Source of the DNA: Rhodohalobacter barkolensis
GTDB lineage: Bacteria > Bacteroidota > Rhodothermia > Balneolales > Balneolaceae
Direction of reading: 5' to 3'
DNA: 64,000 nucleotides
Assembly (NCBI RefSeq): GCF_002834295.1
Contig: NZ_PISP01000006.1
Location: forward strand, 1 to 64,000
The position numbers were made by a program, and so were the translations under genes. Under the pieces are notes generated by a model. The model was not told the origin of the DNA. It worked only from the letters and a program-made list of their open reading frames with translations, and did no database searches. This document shows, piece after piece, positions 26,094 through 35,052 of this stretch; positions within the stretch are counted from its first letter, which is position 1, and every line of letters begins with the position of its first letter.

Positions 26094-26483
26094 TTGCTTA
26101 AACTACTTTTGATCGCTGCCGGCGGAGCCATCGGGGCATCCCTTCGATTCCTTACTTCATTGGCCGCTCAAAAAATCAGCAAACGCATCACATTTCTCAC
26201 AGGAACTGTTTTTGTCAATTCCATTGGATGCCTCGCGGCCGGAGTATTTACCGCGTGGATCTCCATTTCAAACCCGTTTGGCAGTGACATTACCAGCATG
26301 CTCTCAATCGGAGTTTTAGGCTCTTACACTACATTTTCAACGTTTTCACTCGAGGTTTTCCAGCGTTTAGACAAGCCTCTTCGTGAACTTCTATCCTATC
26401 TTTTTGTTCAACTCGTTGTTGCAGTCAGCCTGGTCTTTGCGGGTTACTCTTTTACAATGCAATGGTTTGGGGGCGCAGCATGA
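26094..26483 (+). CDS. crcB: fluoride channel subunit CrcB/Fluc, first of a pair
   Basis: 129 residues, four TM helices. Fluc-type motifs are GGAIGASLRF, TVFVNSIGCLAAG (pore Asn) and GSYTTFSTFSLEVF (Phe box). Such proteins export fluoride as dual-topology dimers. The start is TTG at 26094; the only close ATG (26078) is out of frame. It overlaps the second crcB by four bases (ATGA). No fluoride-riboswitch sequence was found upstream. Confidence 0.9.
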   Translation: MLKLLLIAAGGAIGASLRFLTSLAAQKISKRITFLTGTVFVNSIGCLAAGVFTAWISISNPFGSDITSMLSIGVLGSYTTFSTFSLEVFQRLDKPLRELLSYLFVQLVVAVSLVFAGYSFTMQWFGGAA

Positions 26484-26860
26484 ATCGGCCGGATTTAAAA
26501 TCGATAGGCTGGGTTGCACTTGGAGGAGCCATTGGCGCAGTGTTTCGCCATATTGCTAATCTCGGATTTGAATTTCTGCTACCTGGCACTGAACTTTTTA
26601 CAGCTACTTCATTCGTTAATATTCTGGGAAGCTTTTTGATGGGATACTTCATTACTCACATTGCAGCCCATCAACAATCAAATGAGAAAAGATTGTTTCT
26701 GCTGACCGGACTAATTGGAAGTTTTACAACTTATTCAGGTTTTGGCCTGGAAGCGATGGCACTTTTCGGAGAGTCTCCACTTATCTTTTCTGCCTACATA
26801 TTTAGTCAGCTTTTTTTGGGAATTGTAGGGCTTATTATCGGGGTGAAGGCGTCTAAATAG
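26480..26860 (+). CDS. crcB: fluoride channel subunit CrcB/Fluc, second of a pair
   Basis: 126 residues with the same fold: GGAIGAVFRHI, TSFVNILGSFLMGYF and GSFTTYSGFGLEAM. The ATG at 26480 overlaps the TGA of the first crcB. A further in-frame ATG at 26462 exists but lies inside the partner gene. Two tandem, non-identical crcB genes usually encode oppositely oriented subunits of a heterodimer; here the sequences differ clearly, consistent with fixed opposite topologies. Confidence 0.9.
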   Translation: MNRPDLKSIGWVALGGAIGAVFRHIANLGFEFLLPGTELFTATSFVNILGSFLMGYFITHIAAHQQSNEKRLFLLTGLIGSFTTYSGFGLEAMALFGESPLIFSAYIFSQLFLGIVGLIIGVKASK

Positions 26861-26955
26861 TTCACATTTTCATTTATATTGATAATAGCAGGCAACTAAA
26901 TCATCAAGATTATGAAATCGAAATAATCTCAATTCTTCTGCTAATCTAGGATTAT

Positions 26956-27081
26956 GTTGTAACGAAGATTCCAACCGGTCTGGTGCTCTATCCCCGCGAA
27001 CCTCAAGGTTTGACCGAACGGGCGCATCAACTCGACTTTATGCAGCGCGTGATTGACTGGTTTGGGGAGCATGTGAAGTAG
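26956..27081 (+). pseudogene. C-terminal remnant of an S9-family (prolyl oligopeptidase) peptidase
   Basis: One frame reads VVTKIPTGLVLYPREPQGL, then TERAHQLDFMQRVIDWFGEHVK and a TAG. This matches the C-terminal end of S9 acylaminoacyl/dipeptidyl peptidases, where a PREGHG-type motif holds the catalytic His. Here the G-H of that motif reads P-Q, so the His is lost. A stop lies just upstream at 26947-26949 and no start or catalytic Ser region is nearby, so the gene is a fragment left by deletion. The rest of 26861-27280 shows nothing else of note. Confidence 0.75.
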
Positions 27082-27280
27082 AAAAGAAAAATCACTTTAT
27101 ACATCCAGCTTTCGCAAAGAGAGCGGGATTTTTTATGAAAATATCTGAACTATAAGTAAGAGGCCAAGAGCGGTTTAAAGGAATTTTTTACAATTACCGG
27201 ATTGAAATAAATTGACATTCTACCCTTTATCAAGTAATTAACATTTGTCTTATTTCAATCGAATTAAGCCTATCATACCT

Positions 27281-28297
27281 ATGAAATCGACACTATCTCT
27301 GTTAGCCGTATTTTTGTTTTTAGGATGTGCCAATCAGGATGCTGAGCAGGCTGAAACCAATGCACCTGCCGAAGTTATTGTATCTGTTGAAGAGTGGGAT
27401 GTGCCCTTCGATGACACCCGCTCCCGTGATCCTTATGTAGCACCTGACGAAACCGTCTATTTTGCCGGACAAAGAGCTCACTATGTAGGACATTTCAACC
27501 CGGAAACGGAAGAGTTCCGTGAACTCCCTCTTGAAGATGGTGCCGGTCCGCATACCGTTACCGTTGCAGATGACGGAACCGTGTGGTATGCCGGTAACCG
27601 TGCTCAACACATCGGTAAAATGGATCCCGAAACCGGGGAAATTACCAAATATATGATGGAAGATGACTACGCCCGTGACCCTCACACGTTCGCGTTTGAT
27701 AAAGATGGTAACATCTGGTTTACGGCTCAGGGCGGAAACGGAGTTGGTTACTTTAATGTGGAAACCGGAGAAGCTACCGTCATTCCCGTGCCAACAGAAC
27801 GGGCACGTCCTTATGGAATACGTATGGCACCTGACCAGGAAACACCATGGATTGCGCTCTTTGGCACCAACAAACTCGCAACTGTTGATCCAGAAACGAT
27901 GGAGCTTACGGAGATCGAGCTTCCCCGCGAAGAGATTCGTCCCCGAAGACTCGATGTAACCTCAGACGGAAATGTTTGGTACGGAGACTATGCCACAGGC
28001 AAAATAGGAAAATACAATCCTACCGACGGTTCAATTCAGGAGTGGGATATGCCGGACGGAGAAGACTCTCGGCCCTATGCTGTTCTGAAAGATCATAAAG
28101 ACAGAATTTGGCTTGGAGTCAGCGGGTCCGACCCAAGTAAGCTGGTAGCATTTGACACAGAAAGTGAAGAGTTTGTCGCATCCCAGGTCATTGAGTCTGC
28201 TGAAGGTTCTATCCGCCACATGGATTTTGATGAAAGAACAAACTCAATGTGGTTCGGTACAGATACCGGTCACATCGGCAGAATCGTTGTTAACTAA
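27281..28297 (+). CDS. Vgb-like beta-propeller lipoprotein (streptogramin-lyase fold)
   Basis: A 338-residue lipoprotein: a signal peptide ending LFLGC (lipid-anchored Cys16), then about six to seven propeller blades with the repeated pattern DGTVWYAGN..QHIGKMDPETGEI, DGNIWFTAQGGNGVGYFN and similar. This is the fold of virginiamycin B lyase, but most such periplasmic proteins are uncharacterised and not resistance enzymes. The ATG at 27281 is chosen because it starts the signal peptide. Its neighbour downstream is the haem-motif protein. Confidence 0.87.
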   Translation: MKSTLSLLAVFLFLGCANQDAEQAETNAPAEVIVSVEEWDVPFDDTRSRDPYVAPDETVYFAGQRAHYVGHFNPETEEFRELPLEDGAGPHTVTVADDGTVWYAGNRAQHIGKMDPETGEITKYMMEDDYARDPHTFAFDKDGNIWFTAQGGNGVGYFNVETGEATVIPVPTERARPYGIRMAPDQETPWIALFGTNKLATVDPETMELTEIELPREEIRPRRLDVTSDGNVWYGDYATGKIGKYNPTDGSIQEWDMPDGEDSRPYAVLKDHKDRIWLGVSGSDPSKLVAFDTESEEFVASQVIESAEGSIRHMDFDERTNSMWFGTDTGHIGRIVVN

Positions 28298-28317
28298 TTG
28301 ATTCGAAATTTTAAAGG

Positions 28318-28358
28318 CACACTTCAGTACTTAAAGGTTGCTGAAGTGTGTCATTTTT
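28318..28358 (+). terminator. intrinsic terminator after the beta-propeller gene
   Basis: Perfect 10-bp stem CACACTTCAG/CTGAAGTGTG, 13-base loop, then TCATTTTTT. Confidence 0.8.
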
Positions 28359-28392
28359 TAAGGTCACTTGAACTAACTCCTTTTTAGCCTCT

Positions 28393-28986
28393 ATGAAGAT
28401 CCTTCTGAAACTACTGGGCATTGTCTCCATACCGTTTATAGTAGGTCTATCCATGCCCGAAGTAAAAAGCAATCATAGCTTGATAAGCAAAGTAGAAAAC
28501 CCGGACCATCTTGATGGAGCTTTCACAGGTGGCTTTGGAGAAGAGACCTGCCGTTCCTGCCATTTTGATTATGATCTGAATATGGATGGCGGCAGCCTGA
28601 CTATGGACGGTGTACCTGAAACTTATGAAGCCGGTAAAGATTATGAAATAACAATCAAGCTTAAGGCAGAGCAGCTTGAAGTTGGAGGCTTTCAGATGAC
28701 AACCCGTTTTGAGGACGGCTCACAAGCCGGTGAATTTTCATGGGAGGGAAATGACCTGATGTTTACGCCTTCCGTTTCTGATGAAGTGAAATATCTGCAG
28801 CACTCTGCATCCGGTACTCAAAAAGCAGAAGATCGAACGATTCAATGGTCATTTACCTGGAAAGCACCTGAACAGGACGGTGAAAAGGTTATACTCAACA
28901 TAGCCGCAAACTCCGGAAATTATGATGATTCCTCCTTCGGCGACTGGATTTATGCAGATGAAACTACTCTTGAGCAAGATAATTGA
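28393..28986 (+). CDS. exported Reeler/choice-of-anchor V-like protein with one haem c motif
   Basis: 197 residues with an N-terminal signal segment (LLGIVSIPFIVGLSM). GGFGEETCRSCHFD contains a CxxCH haem-binding motif. The rest is a beta-rich domain (YEAGKDYEITIKLKAE, GGFQMTTRFEDGSQAG, FTWKAPEQDGEKVILN) resembling reelin-like/choice-of-anchor V domains seen in Bacteroidota surface proteins. The role is unknown; a surface-exposed or periplasmic redox or binding protein is possible. No cytochrome biogenesis genes are near. Confidence 0.75.
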   Translation: MKILLKLLGIVSIPFIVGLSMPEVKSNHSLISKVENPDHLDGAFTGGFGEETCRSCHFDYDLNMDGGSLTMDGVPETYEAGKDYEITIKLKAEQLEVGGFQMTTRFEDGSQAGEFSWEGNDLMFTPSVSDEVKYLQHSASGTQKAEDRTIQWSFTWKAPEQDGEKVILNIAANSGNYDDSSFGDWIYADETTLEQDN

Positions 28987-29139
28987 ATGGTAATCTCTTT
29001 TTAAAAATGGGGTTTATGCACAAACCTTCCGGTTTACGAAAGCTTTTCTTTTTTTATTATTATGGTAAAAGTCTCTTAACAGGGAATGCATATTTAAGAA
29101 TATCATTATAAATATACCTGTTAACCAGATTTCCTTGAC

Positions 29140-30531
29140 ATGTCCATTTCTCGACGCAATTTCTTAAAACAAGCAGGAGCTGTCTCTGTTGGTTTTTCCG
29201 GCCTCCACCTGTTAATGGGAGCCGGCTTCGGATTTTCATCAGCTTTCAACTCACCAGCCGCAGAGGGTTACGGGCCTTTGCAAGAAGATCCGGATGGAAT
29301 ATTCGATCTGCCCGATGGATTTTCTTATAAAATTGTTTCACGCTTTGGCGAAATCATGGATGATGGGTTCAGGTTACCTCATGTGCCTGACGGAATGGCT
29401 GCGTTTCCGGGAAAGAACGGCTTAACAGTGGTTGTAAGAAATCATGAAGTAAATGCGGACGCACCGGATCATGACGGGCCATTTATTCCGGGAAAGAGTT
29501 CCGGTTTCGACCACTCCAAAGTGTACGATTGGGGTGGTGGAAAGCCTGCCCTTGGCGGTACAACCAACCTCATTTACGACACAAAAAATCAAAAAGTAGT
29601 CCGCCAGTTTTTAAGCTTGGCCGGTACCATACGTAATTGTGCCGGAGGCCCTACACCCTGGAACACCTGGATCACTTGTGAGGAAACGGTTCAAAAAGCT
29701 GACGGACATTTTGAAAAAGATCACGGCTTTGTATTTGAAGTTCCTGCTTCAACAAATCCTGAGCTATACCATGCACAACCAATTAAGGAAATGGGGCGAT
29801 TTAATCATGAAGCCGTGGCAGTCGATCCCAACAGTGGTGTGGTTTACCTCACCGAAGATCGCTCTGACGGACTTCTTTACAGATTTATCCCTAACAAAAA
29901 AGGTGAGCTGCTGGAAGGCGGCGAATTACAGGCACTGATTGTAAAAGATCAGAGAAGCTTAGACACGCGAAATTGGGAAGCAGCGAGAACTGTAGAACTC
30001 AATACATCTTTGGAAGTAGAGTGGATAACCATGGAAAATGTCCTGGCTCCCGATGATGACCTTCGCCACCGAGGATTTGAGAAAGGAGCAGCAAAATTTG
30101 CACGCGGTGAGGGTATGTGGTATGGTAATGGCACGGTCTTTTTTGCCTGCACAAATGGCGGCCGCGCTAAAAAAGGACAGATTTGGAAATATACCCCTTC
30201 CCCCTACGAAGCAACCGGAGAAGAGTCAGGCGCCCCCGGCAAACTGGAGTTATTTGTTGAACCAAATGACGCAACCGTAATCGAAAATGCAGATAATCTG
30301 ACTGTGTCTCCCTGGGGTGATCTCATTGTATGTGAAGACGGAGATGGCGATCAATATCTGGTTGGAGTAACCCCGGAAGGTTCTCTATATAAATTCGGCA
30401 GGAATGCGCTCAATGAATCAGAACTTGCCGGAGCAACTTTTTCCCCCGATGGTTCTACACTTTTCTTCAACATTCAGAAAGCAGGATTAACACTGGCAGT
30501 TACGGGTCCGTGGAAAACACATAAAGCCTGA
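29140..30531 (+). CDS. phoX: PhoX-family (DUF839) phosphatase, Tat-exported
   Basis: 463 residues. A twin-arginine signal (SRRNFLKQAGAVSVGFSG) is followed by a PhoX-type beta-propeller: FSYKIVSRFGEIMDDG, VVVRNHEVN, CAGGPTPWNTWITCEET, GRFNHEAVAVDPNSGVVYLTEDRSDGLLYRF and a late CEDGDGDQYLVG. PhoX enzymes need Ca/Fe and release phosphate from phosphoesters in the periplasm. Many DUF839 proteins have unproven activity, but the E/R/N-rich motifs look intact. Next genes are a TonB receptor and a phytase-like lipoprotein, which supports a role in organic phosphate use. Confidence 0.88.
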   Translation: MSISRRNFLKQAGAVSVGFSGLHLLMGAGFGFSSAFNSPAAEGYGPLQEDPDGIFDLPDGFSYKIVSRFGEIMDDGFRLPHVPDGMAAFPGKNGLTVVVRNHEVNADAPDHDGPFIPGKSSGFDHSKVYDWGGGKPALGGTTNLIYDTKNQKVVRQFLSLAGTIRNCAGGPTPWNTWITCEETVQKADGHFEKDHGFVFEVPASTNPELYHAQPIKEMGRFNHEAVAVDPNSGVVYLTEDRSDGLLYRFIPNKKGELLEGGELQALIVKDQRSLDTRNWEAARTVELNTSLEVEWITMENVLAPDDDLRHRGFEKGAAKFARGEGMWYGNGTVFFACTNGGRAKKGQIWKYTPSPYEATGEESGAPGKLELFVEPNDATVIENADNLTVSPWGDLIVCEDGDGDQYLVGVTPEGSLYKFGRNALNESELAGATFSPDGSTLFFNIQKAGLTLAVTGPWKTHKA

Positions 30532-30849
30532 TCGTTTGTCATCACTTATAAATATTTGTACAATCATTATGTTATTTCGAAAGCCAAAGTCGATCCGGAG
30601 CAACATATGATTAATAAATGATTCATCCGGTGACGTTCCTATTCCTTATCTCAGCAGACAAGTAAATTTGAGCTTCTTTAGAACCTTAACCGTAATCCTT
30701 CGGTTCTACTTTTCCAAATTGTTATGCAACAGTTAAAGAACGTAGTTATAAGTGATATTCCATTAACAGTAATATAATAAAAGACATATACAGGGATAAC
30801 AATAACACTATAGGTTTTGGGATCAATCCTTAACAAAACCTATCTGTTT
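30532..30849. other. 318-base intergenic stretch before the TonB receptor
   Basis: AT-rich, no open frame, no strong hairpin. It probably contains the promoter of the TonB-receptor/phytase pair. No confident Pho box or -33/-7 element could be picked by eye. Confidence 0.4.
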
Positions 30850-33606
30850 ATGTTCTCTCTTAGAAAGATATCAGGTTTACTCGCAACATGCCTGGTATTG
30901 ATAATATGTTGCTCTCAAAACGTTCATGCTCAGAACGGCTCCGTTCGAGGTGTTGTACTTGATACAGGCACACAGGAACGGCTACCGGGTGCTACAGTAA
31001 TGCTTAGTAGCCGAGACCGCGGTACAACTACCGATGCTAACGGCAGTTTCCGGATTAGGAACCTTCAACCCGGCACATACCAACTGGAAGTCAGTTATAT
31101 TGGATATGAGACAGCAACCGTAGAAATAGAGGTAATTTCGGATTCCACAACAGAGATTGAAGTTTCGTTGAATGATAATTTTACGGAGCTTGATGGAATT
31201 ACAATTGTTGGAAACCGGCAGGGCCAAGTTCGCGCACTTAGTATGCAGAAAAATGCGCTGAACATCAAAAATGTAGTCTCTTCTGATCTTATTGGTCGCT
31301 TTCCTGATCCCAATGTGGCTGAAGCTCTTCAACGAATTCCCGGAATCTCCATTCAGCGTGATCAGGGAGAGGGCCGGTATGTTCAAATAAGGGGAACAGA
31401 TCCCAATCTTAGTAATGTAATGATTAACGGCGAACAGATCGCCGCACCGGAGGGAGATGATCGAACGGTTGCCCTCGATATGATTCCATCCGATATTCTT
31501 TCAAGTATTGAAGTAACCAAAGCCATTACTCCGGATATGGACGGTGATGCAATTGGCGGTTCCGTTAATCTGAATACTCTTTCAGCGATATCTGATGAGC
31601 GGGTTATAAATATGACTCTAAATACCGGATACAATAACCAAGTGGTTCAAAACTCTCCTCTTTTAGGTCAAGGATCTATTTCAATTGGTGAGCGATTAGG
31701 AGAAAATAATAAATTCGGTTATCTGATCTCTGGAAGCTACAATCGGTCTAATAGGGCCTCCGACAACAATGAGATGGAGTACGATGACGGTGAACTTGAT
31801 GTACTGGAACTCCGTGATTATGAACTTACACGTGAGCGGCTTGGATTGGTGTCCGCTTTTGACTACAGGTTAAATGATGAAACCCGTTTTTTCCTGAATG
31901 CGAACTACAACTACTTTTCTGATCTCGAGTACCGCCGCCGGGTAACTCTGGAAGCTGACGAAGTGGCCAGAGACTTTAAGGACAGGCTGGAAGAACAGCA
32001 GATTTTCAGTGCCTCAGCGGGAGGTGAGCACGCTGTTGTCGGAAACACGGTCCTGGACTATAAACTCTCCTATTCATACTCCGATCAAAATACACCGACC
32101 GATAAAGAAATCAGTTACGTTCTTGAAGACGACAGCGGTGACTTTATTGAGTTCAACAGAAATAATCCAGACTATCCGCAATTCAGCGTTTCTTCATCTG
32201 CTGATCCTTCTACCGGCGTCTATAATTACAGCCGCTATGAATACGATGAGTTTGCAGATGCATCCGAGATTACAACAGACAGGCATTTCACGGCAAAAAT
32301 GAACGTCACAACAAACTTCAGCATTGCCGATGACGCTTACGGATTTGTAAAATACGGTGCATTGGGCCGTTTTAAAAAGAAAGACCGTGACGTAACCGAA
32401 AATATTTACGGGTATAACGGCTCTATTGGATTTCAATCGATATTGGGAGATTTTGAAGACAACGATTTTCTTTCGAACCGGTACGCAAATGGCATTGGAC
32501 TCTTCCCTGACAGAAGCGGTGTTTCGAATTTTTTCAACAATAACCAGTCAGACTTTGAGCTGGAGACTGAAGATTCAATTGAAGCATCCGGTGAAGAGGA
32601 TTACAATGCTACAGAAGACACTTTTGCGGCGTATGCGATGGCAAATATTCAAACCGGGAAGCTTAGCTCTTTGATTGGGCTTAGGTACGAATATACCCAG
32701 GTTGATTATACAGCAAACATCACTGAGTTTGATGATCAGGACGATCTTATCACACCGATTCCATCAGTATCTGATAAGAATTCATTCGGTTTTCTCCTCC
32801 CTATGGCCCACCTTACCTACCGTGCATCAGACAACTTGAATGTGAGGCTTGCATGGACCAATACATTCTCCAAACCAAAATATTTTGATCTTGCCCCCTA
32901 CCGTATTATTGCACGGCAGGATCAGGAGATTGAACTTGGAAATCCTGATCTTGATCCCGCGCGTTCCACTAATCTGGATTTCATGGGAGAATACTACTTC
33001 TCCAACGTTGGGATCCTATCAGCTGGGGTGTTTTACAAGCGAATCAACGACTTTATATTCATCAGTAATTTTGATTTCCAGGAACAAGGCCCTTACCTGG
33101 GGTACGAAGCCGTTCAGCCAATTAATGGTGATGATGCAGACCTGTTTGGGTTTGAATTAAACCTGCAGCAACAGCTTACGTTCCTACCCGGGTTCTTAAG
33201 TGGACTGGGTATCTATGCAAACTATACTTATACCTGGTCAGAAGCCCGCCTAACCACCGAAGGTGGAACCGACCGGACTGTGAGTCTTCCGGGGCAGGCT
33301 GAAAATGTGGCGAATCTAGCACTTTCATATGAAAAAAGTGGATTTAGTGGGCGACTGTCGCTTAACTATGCCGGAGCATTCGTAGATGAAATCAGAGAAA
33401 GCAGCAGCTCCGACAGAATATATGACGAACGCTACCAGCTTGACGTATCCGCTAGCCAACAGATATTGCCCAACATTCGGGTTTTTGCAGAAATGATCAA
33501 CCTTACAAATGCACCTCTGCGATATTATAACGGTGTATCCAACAGACCTGAGCAGCAGGAGTTCTATTCATGGTGGGGTAACGTGGGTGTAAAACTCAAT
33601 TTCTGA
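30850..33606 (+). CDS. TonB-dependent outer-membrane receptor
   Basis: 918 residues. Signal peptide (LLATCLVLIICCSQNVHAQ), then an N-terminal carboxypeptidase-D-like domain (GVVLDTGTQERLPGATVML ... GSFRIRNLQPGTYQLEVSYIGYE). The plug follows (LIGRFPDPNVAEALQRIPGI, RYVQIRGTDPNLSNVMING, SIEVTKAITPDMDGDAIGG), then a 22-strand barrel ending in the aromatic KLNF. The protein would import a substrate across the outer membrane with TonB/ExbBD energy. There is no SusD neighbour, so it is of the stand-alone class. The phytase-like gene 80 bases downstream suggests a phosphorylated ligand such as phytate. Confidence 0.93.
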   Translation: MFSLRKISGLLATCLVLIICCSQNVHAQNGSVRGVVLDTGTQERLPGATVMLSSRDRGTTTDANGSFRIRNLQPGTYQLEVSYIGYETATVEIEVISDSTTEIEVSLNDNFTELDGITIVGNRQGQVRALSMQKNALNIKNVVSSDLIGRFPDPNVAEALQRIPGISIQRDQGEGRYVQIRGTDPNLSNVMINGEQIAAPEGDDRTVALDMIPSDILSSIEVTKAITPDMDGDAIGGSVNLNTLSAISDERVINMTLNTGYNNQVVQNSPLLGQGSISIGERLGENNKFGYLISGSYNRSNRASDNNEMEYDDGELDVLELRDYELTRERLGLVSAFDYRLNDETRFFLNANYNYFSDLEYRRRVTLEADEVARDFKDRLEEQQIFSASAGGEHAVVGNTVLDYKLSYSYSDQNTPTDKEISYVLEDDSGDFIEFNRNNPDYPQFSVSSSADPSTGVYNYSRYEYDEFADASEITTDRHFTAKMNVTTNFSIADDAYGFVKYGALGRFKKKDRDVTENIYGYNGSIGFQSILGDFEDNDFLSNRYANGIGLFPDRSGVSNFFNNNQSDFELETEDSIEASGEEDYNATEDTFAAYAMANIQTGKLSSLIGLRYEYTQVDYTANITEFDDQDDLITPIPSVSDKNSFGFLLPMAHLTYRASDNLNVRLAWTNTFSKPKYFDLAPYRIIARQDQEIELGNPDLDPARSTNLDFMGEYYFSNVGILSAGVFYKRINDFIFISNFDFQEQGPYLGYEAVQPINGDDADLFGFELNLQQQLTFLPGFLSGLGIYANYTYTWSEARLTTEGGTDRTVSLPGQAENVANLALSYEKSGFSGRLSLNYAGAFVDEIRESSSSDRIYDERYQLDVSASQQILPNIRVFAEMINLTNAPLRYYNGVSNRPEQQEFYSWWGNVGVKLNF

Positions 33607-33617
33607 TACGACTCGCA

Positions 33618-33647
33618 AAGTATCCTTTGTATTGAAGGGTACTTTTA
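33618..33647 (+). terminator. weak terminator or attenuator between TonB receptor and phytase genes
   Basis: AAGTATCCTT/AAGGGTACTT stem (one wobble) with a TTTT tail lies 12 bases after the TonB-receptor stop and 40 before the next start. It could lower expression of the downstream gene. Confidence 0.55.
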
Positions 33648-33686
33648 TTCATTTCCAAAAAAATCAGATTTTAAAAATAGTTTTAT

Positions 33687-34769
33687 ATGAAATATCTAAT
33701 TTCTTTGATATTGGTACTCCCGATCCTGCAGGCATGTAATCTGCAATCTGGATCCTCTTCGCCTGATCCTGATACCATAAACAATCGGGCCGTGATTCTT
33801 ACTGAAGCCTTCCATACCGATCGTGACGAAGGGGACAACGTTGACAGCCCGGCGGTATGGCACGGACCGGACAGCCAGAATTGGCTGCTAGCTACAGCAA
33901 AAGAGGGGAATACCATCATTGCTTACGATGCAACCGACGGCTCGCTGATTGAGCGGTTTGGTGAAGGAGGTGTCGGCGAGGGGCAATTTGAGCGGCCCAA
34001 CGGTATTGCCGTTATCGACAACCTGGTTTTGATAGTGGAACGCGATAACCAGCGTGTCCAGATCTTTTCACTTCCCGATTTTGAACCCATTGGGTTTTTA
34101 AAGCATGAAGATCTCAGGTTGCCGTATGGCCTTTCCGTCTTCAAAACAGATTCAGGCTCTTATGAACTGTACGTCACGGACAACTTTAATCCATATCTCG
34201 AAGGGTATCCTGCCGAGGAGGAGTTGGATGAACGTATTCATCATTTCAGGTTCACAATAGAGAACGGCGAACTGGATGGGGAGCATTTTAACCTGTTCGG
34301 GGATGTTACGGGAGACGGAGTTTTGCATAAAGTGGAATCACTCTATGCCGATCCGGTTTATAATCGATTGCTGATTGCAGATGAGGCCTACTCACAGAGA
34401 ACGATAAAAATTTACAACCTCGACGGTGAGTTCACCGGAGATATCATTCCAGACAGATACTTTACCAGCGAACCCGAAGGTATCGCTCTCTATAGCTGTG
34501 ATGATCAAAGCGGATACTGGATTATTACAGATCAACACCCCAACGAACGAAACATCTTCCAGGTGTTCGATAGGGAATCGCTTGATTACATTGGAGGTTT
34601 TAAAGGAGAGCTGACCCGAAACACGGATGGAATCTGGCTGTCTCAACAGTCATTTGAAAATTTCGAAAAAGGAGCATTTTTCCCTGTTCATGACGACGGA
34701 AGTGTGACAGCCATAAGTTGGGCTGAAATTTCCGATGCCCTTAATCTCGAAAAAAATTGTACCATCTGA
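33687..34769 (+). CDS. phytase-like beta-propeller lipoprotein
   Basis: 360 residues. Lipobox LQAC (Cys17), then a propeller with the beta-propeller-phytase layout: DNVDSPAVWHGPDSQNWLLATAK, then AYDATDGSLIERFGEGGVGEGQFERPNGIAVID, YELYVTDNF, DEAYSQRTIKIYN and ITDQHPNERNIFQVF. The early D-SPA-W and late EPEGIAL..C blocks fit 3-phytases (BPP), which bind Ca and cleave phytate. NHL-like GQF-RPNGIA repeats are also present, so a non-enzymatic propeller is possible. With phoX and the TonB receptor it forms a probable phosphate-scavenging set. Confidence 0.8.
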   Translation: MKYLISLILVLPILQACNLQSGSSSPDPDTINNRAVILTEAFHTDRDEGDNVDSPAVWHGPDSQNWLLATAKEGNTIIAYDATDGSLIERFGEGGVGEGQFERPNGIAVIDNLVLIVERDNQRVQIFSLPDFEPIGFLKHEDLRLPYGLSVFKTDSGSYELYVTDNFNPYLEGYPAEEELDERIHHFRFTIENGELDGEHFNLFGDVTGDGVLHKVESLYADPVYNRLLIADEAYSQRTIKIYNLDGEFTGDIIPDRYFTSEPEGIALYSCDDQSGYWIITDQHPNERNIFQVFDRESLDYIGGFKGELTRNTDGIWLSQQSFENFEKGAFFPVHDDGSVTAISWAEISDALNLEKNCTI

Positions 34770-34816
34770 TTATTCAGTAGTCACACTTAATTTATTAAAA
34801 GACGTCATTCTTTACC

Positions 34817-34848
34817 GCCCGGTTTTTTTTAAGCCGGGCTTTCTTTTA
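34817..34848 (+). terminator. intrinsic terminator after the phytase-like gene
   Basis: GCCCGG/CCGGGC stem around a T-rich loop, followed by TTTCTTTT. Confidence 0.75.
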
Positions 34849-35052
34849 ATATATTTATCTATCTACGAGTTGATTAGCATTTATGAACTGTATAAAAGTC
34901 TTCGAATTGATTTATTCTAAGTGCACACTCTCTATCACTTAACTGATACAGTACCAGACTGTCCACAAATTCGCCTTTGCAGATTTGTCCGCTAATTGTG
35001 TAATATTTTTGTTTCGCATGAAGTTGTGCTGCACAACCACTATTCTTAGCTT

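Noticed and set aside
27281-28297. Annotation as virginiamycin B lyase (antibiotic resistance).
   Set aside because: The fold matches, but lipoproteins of this type are widespread and uncharacterised. Sequence alone does not support a resistance function.
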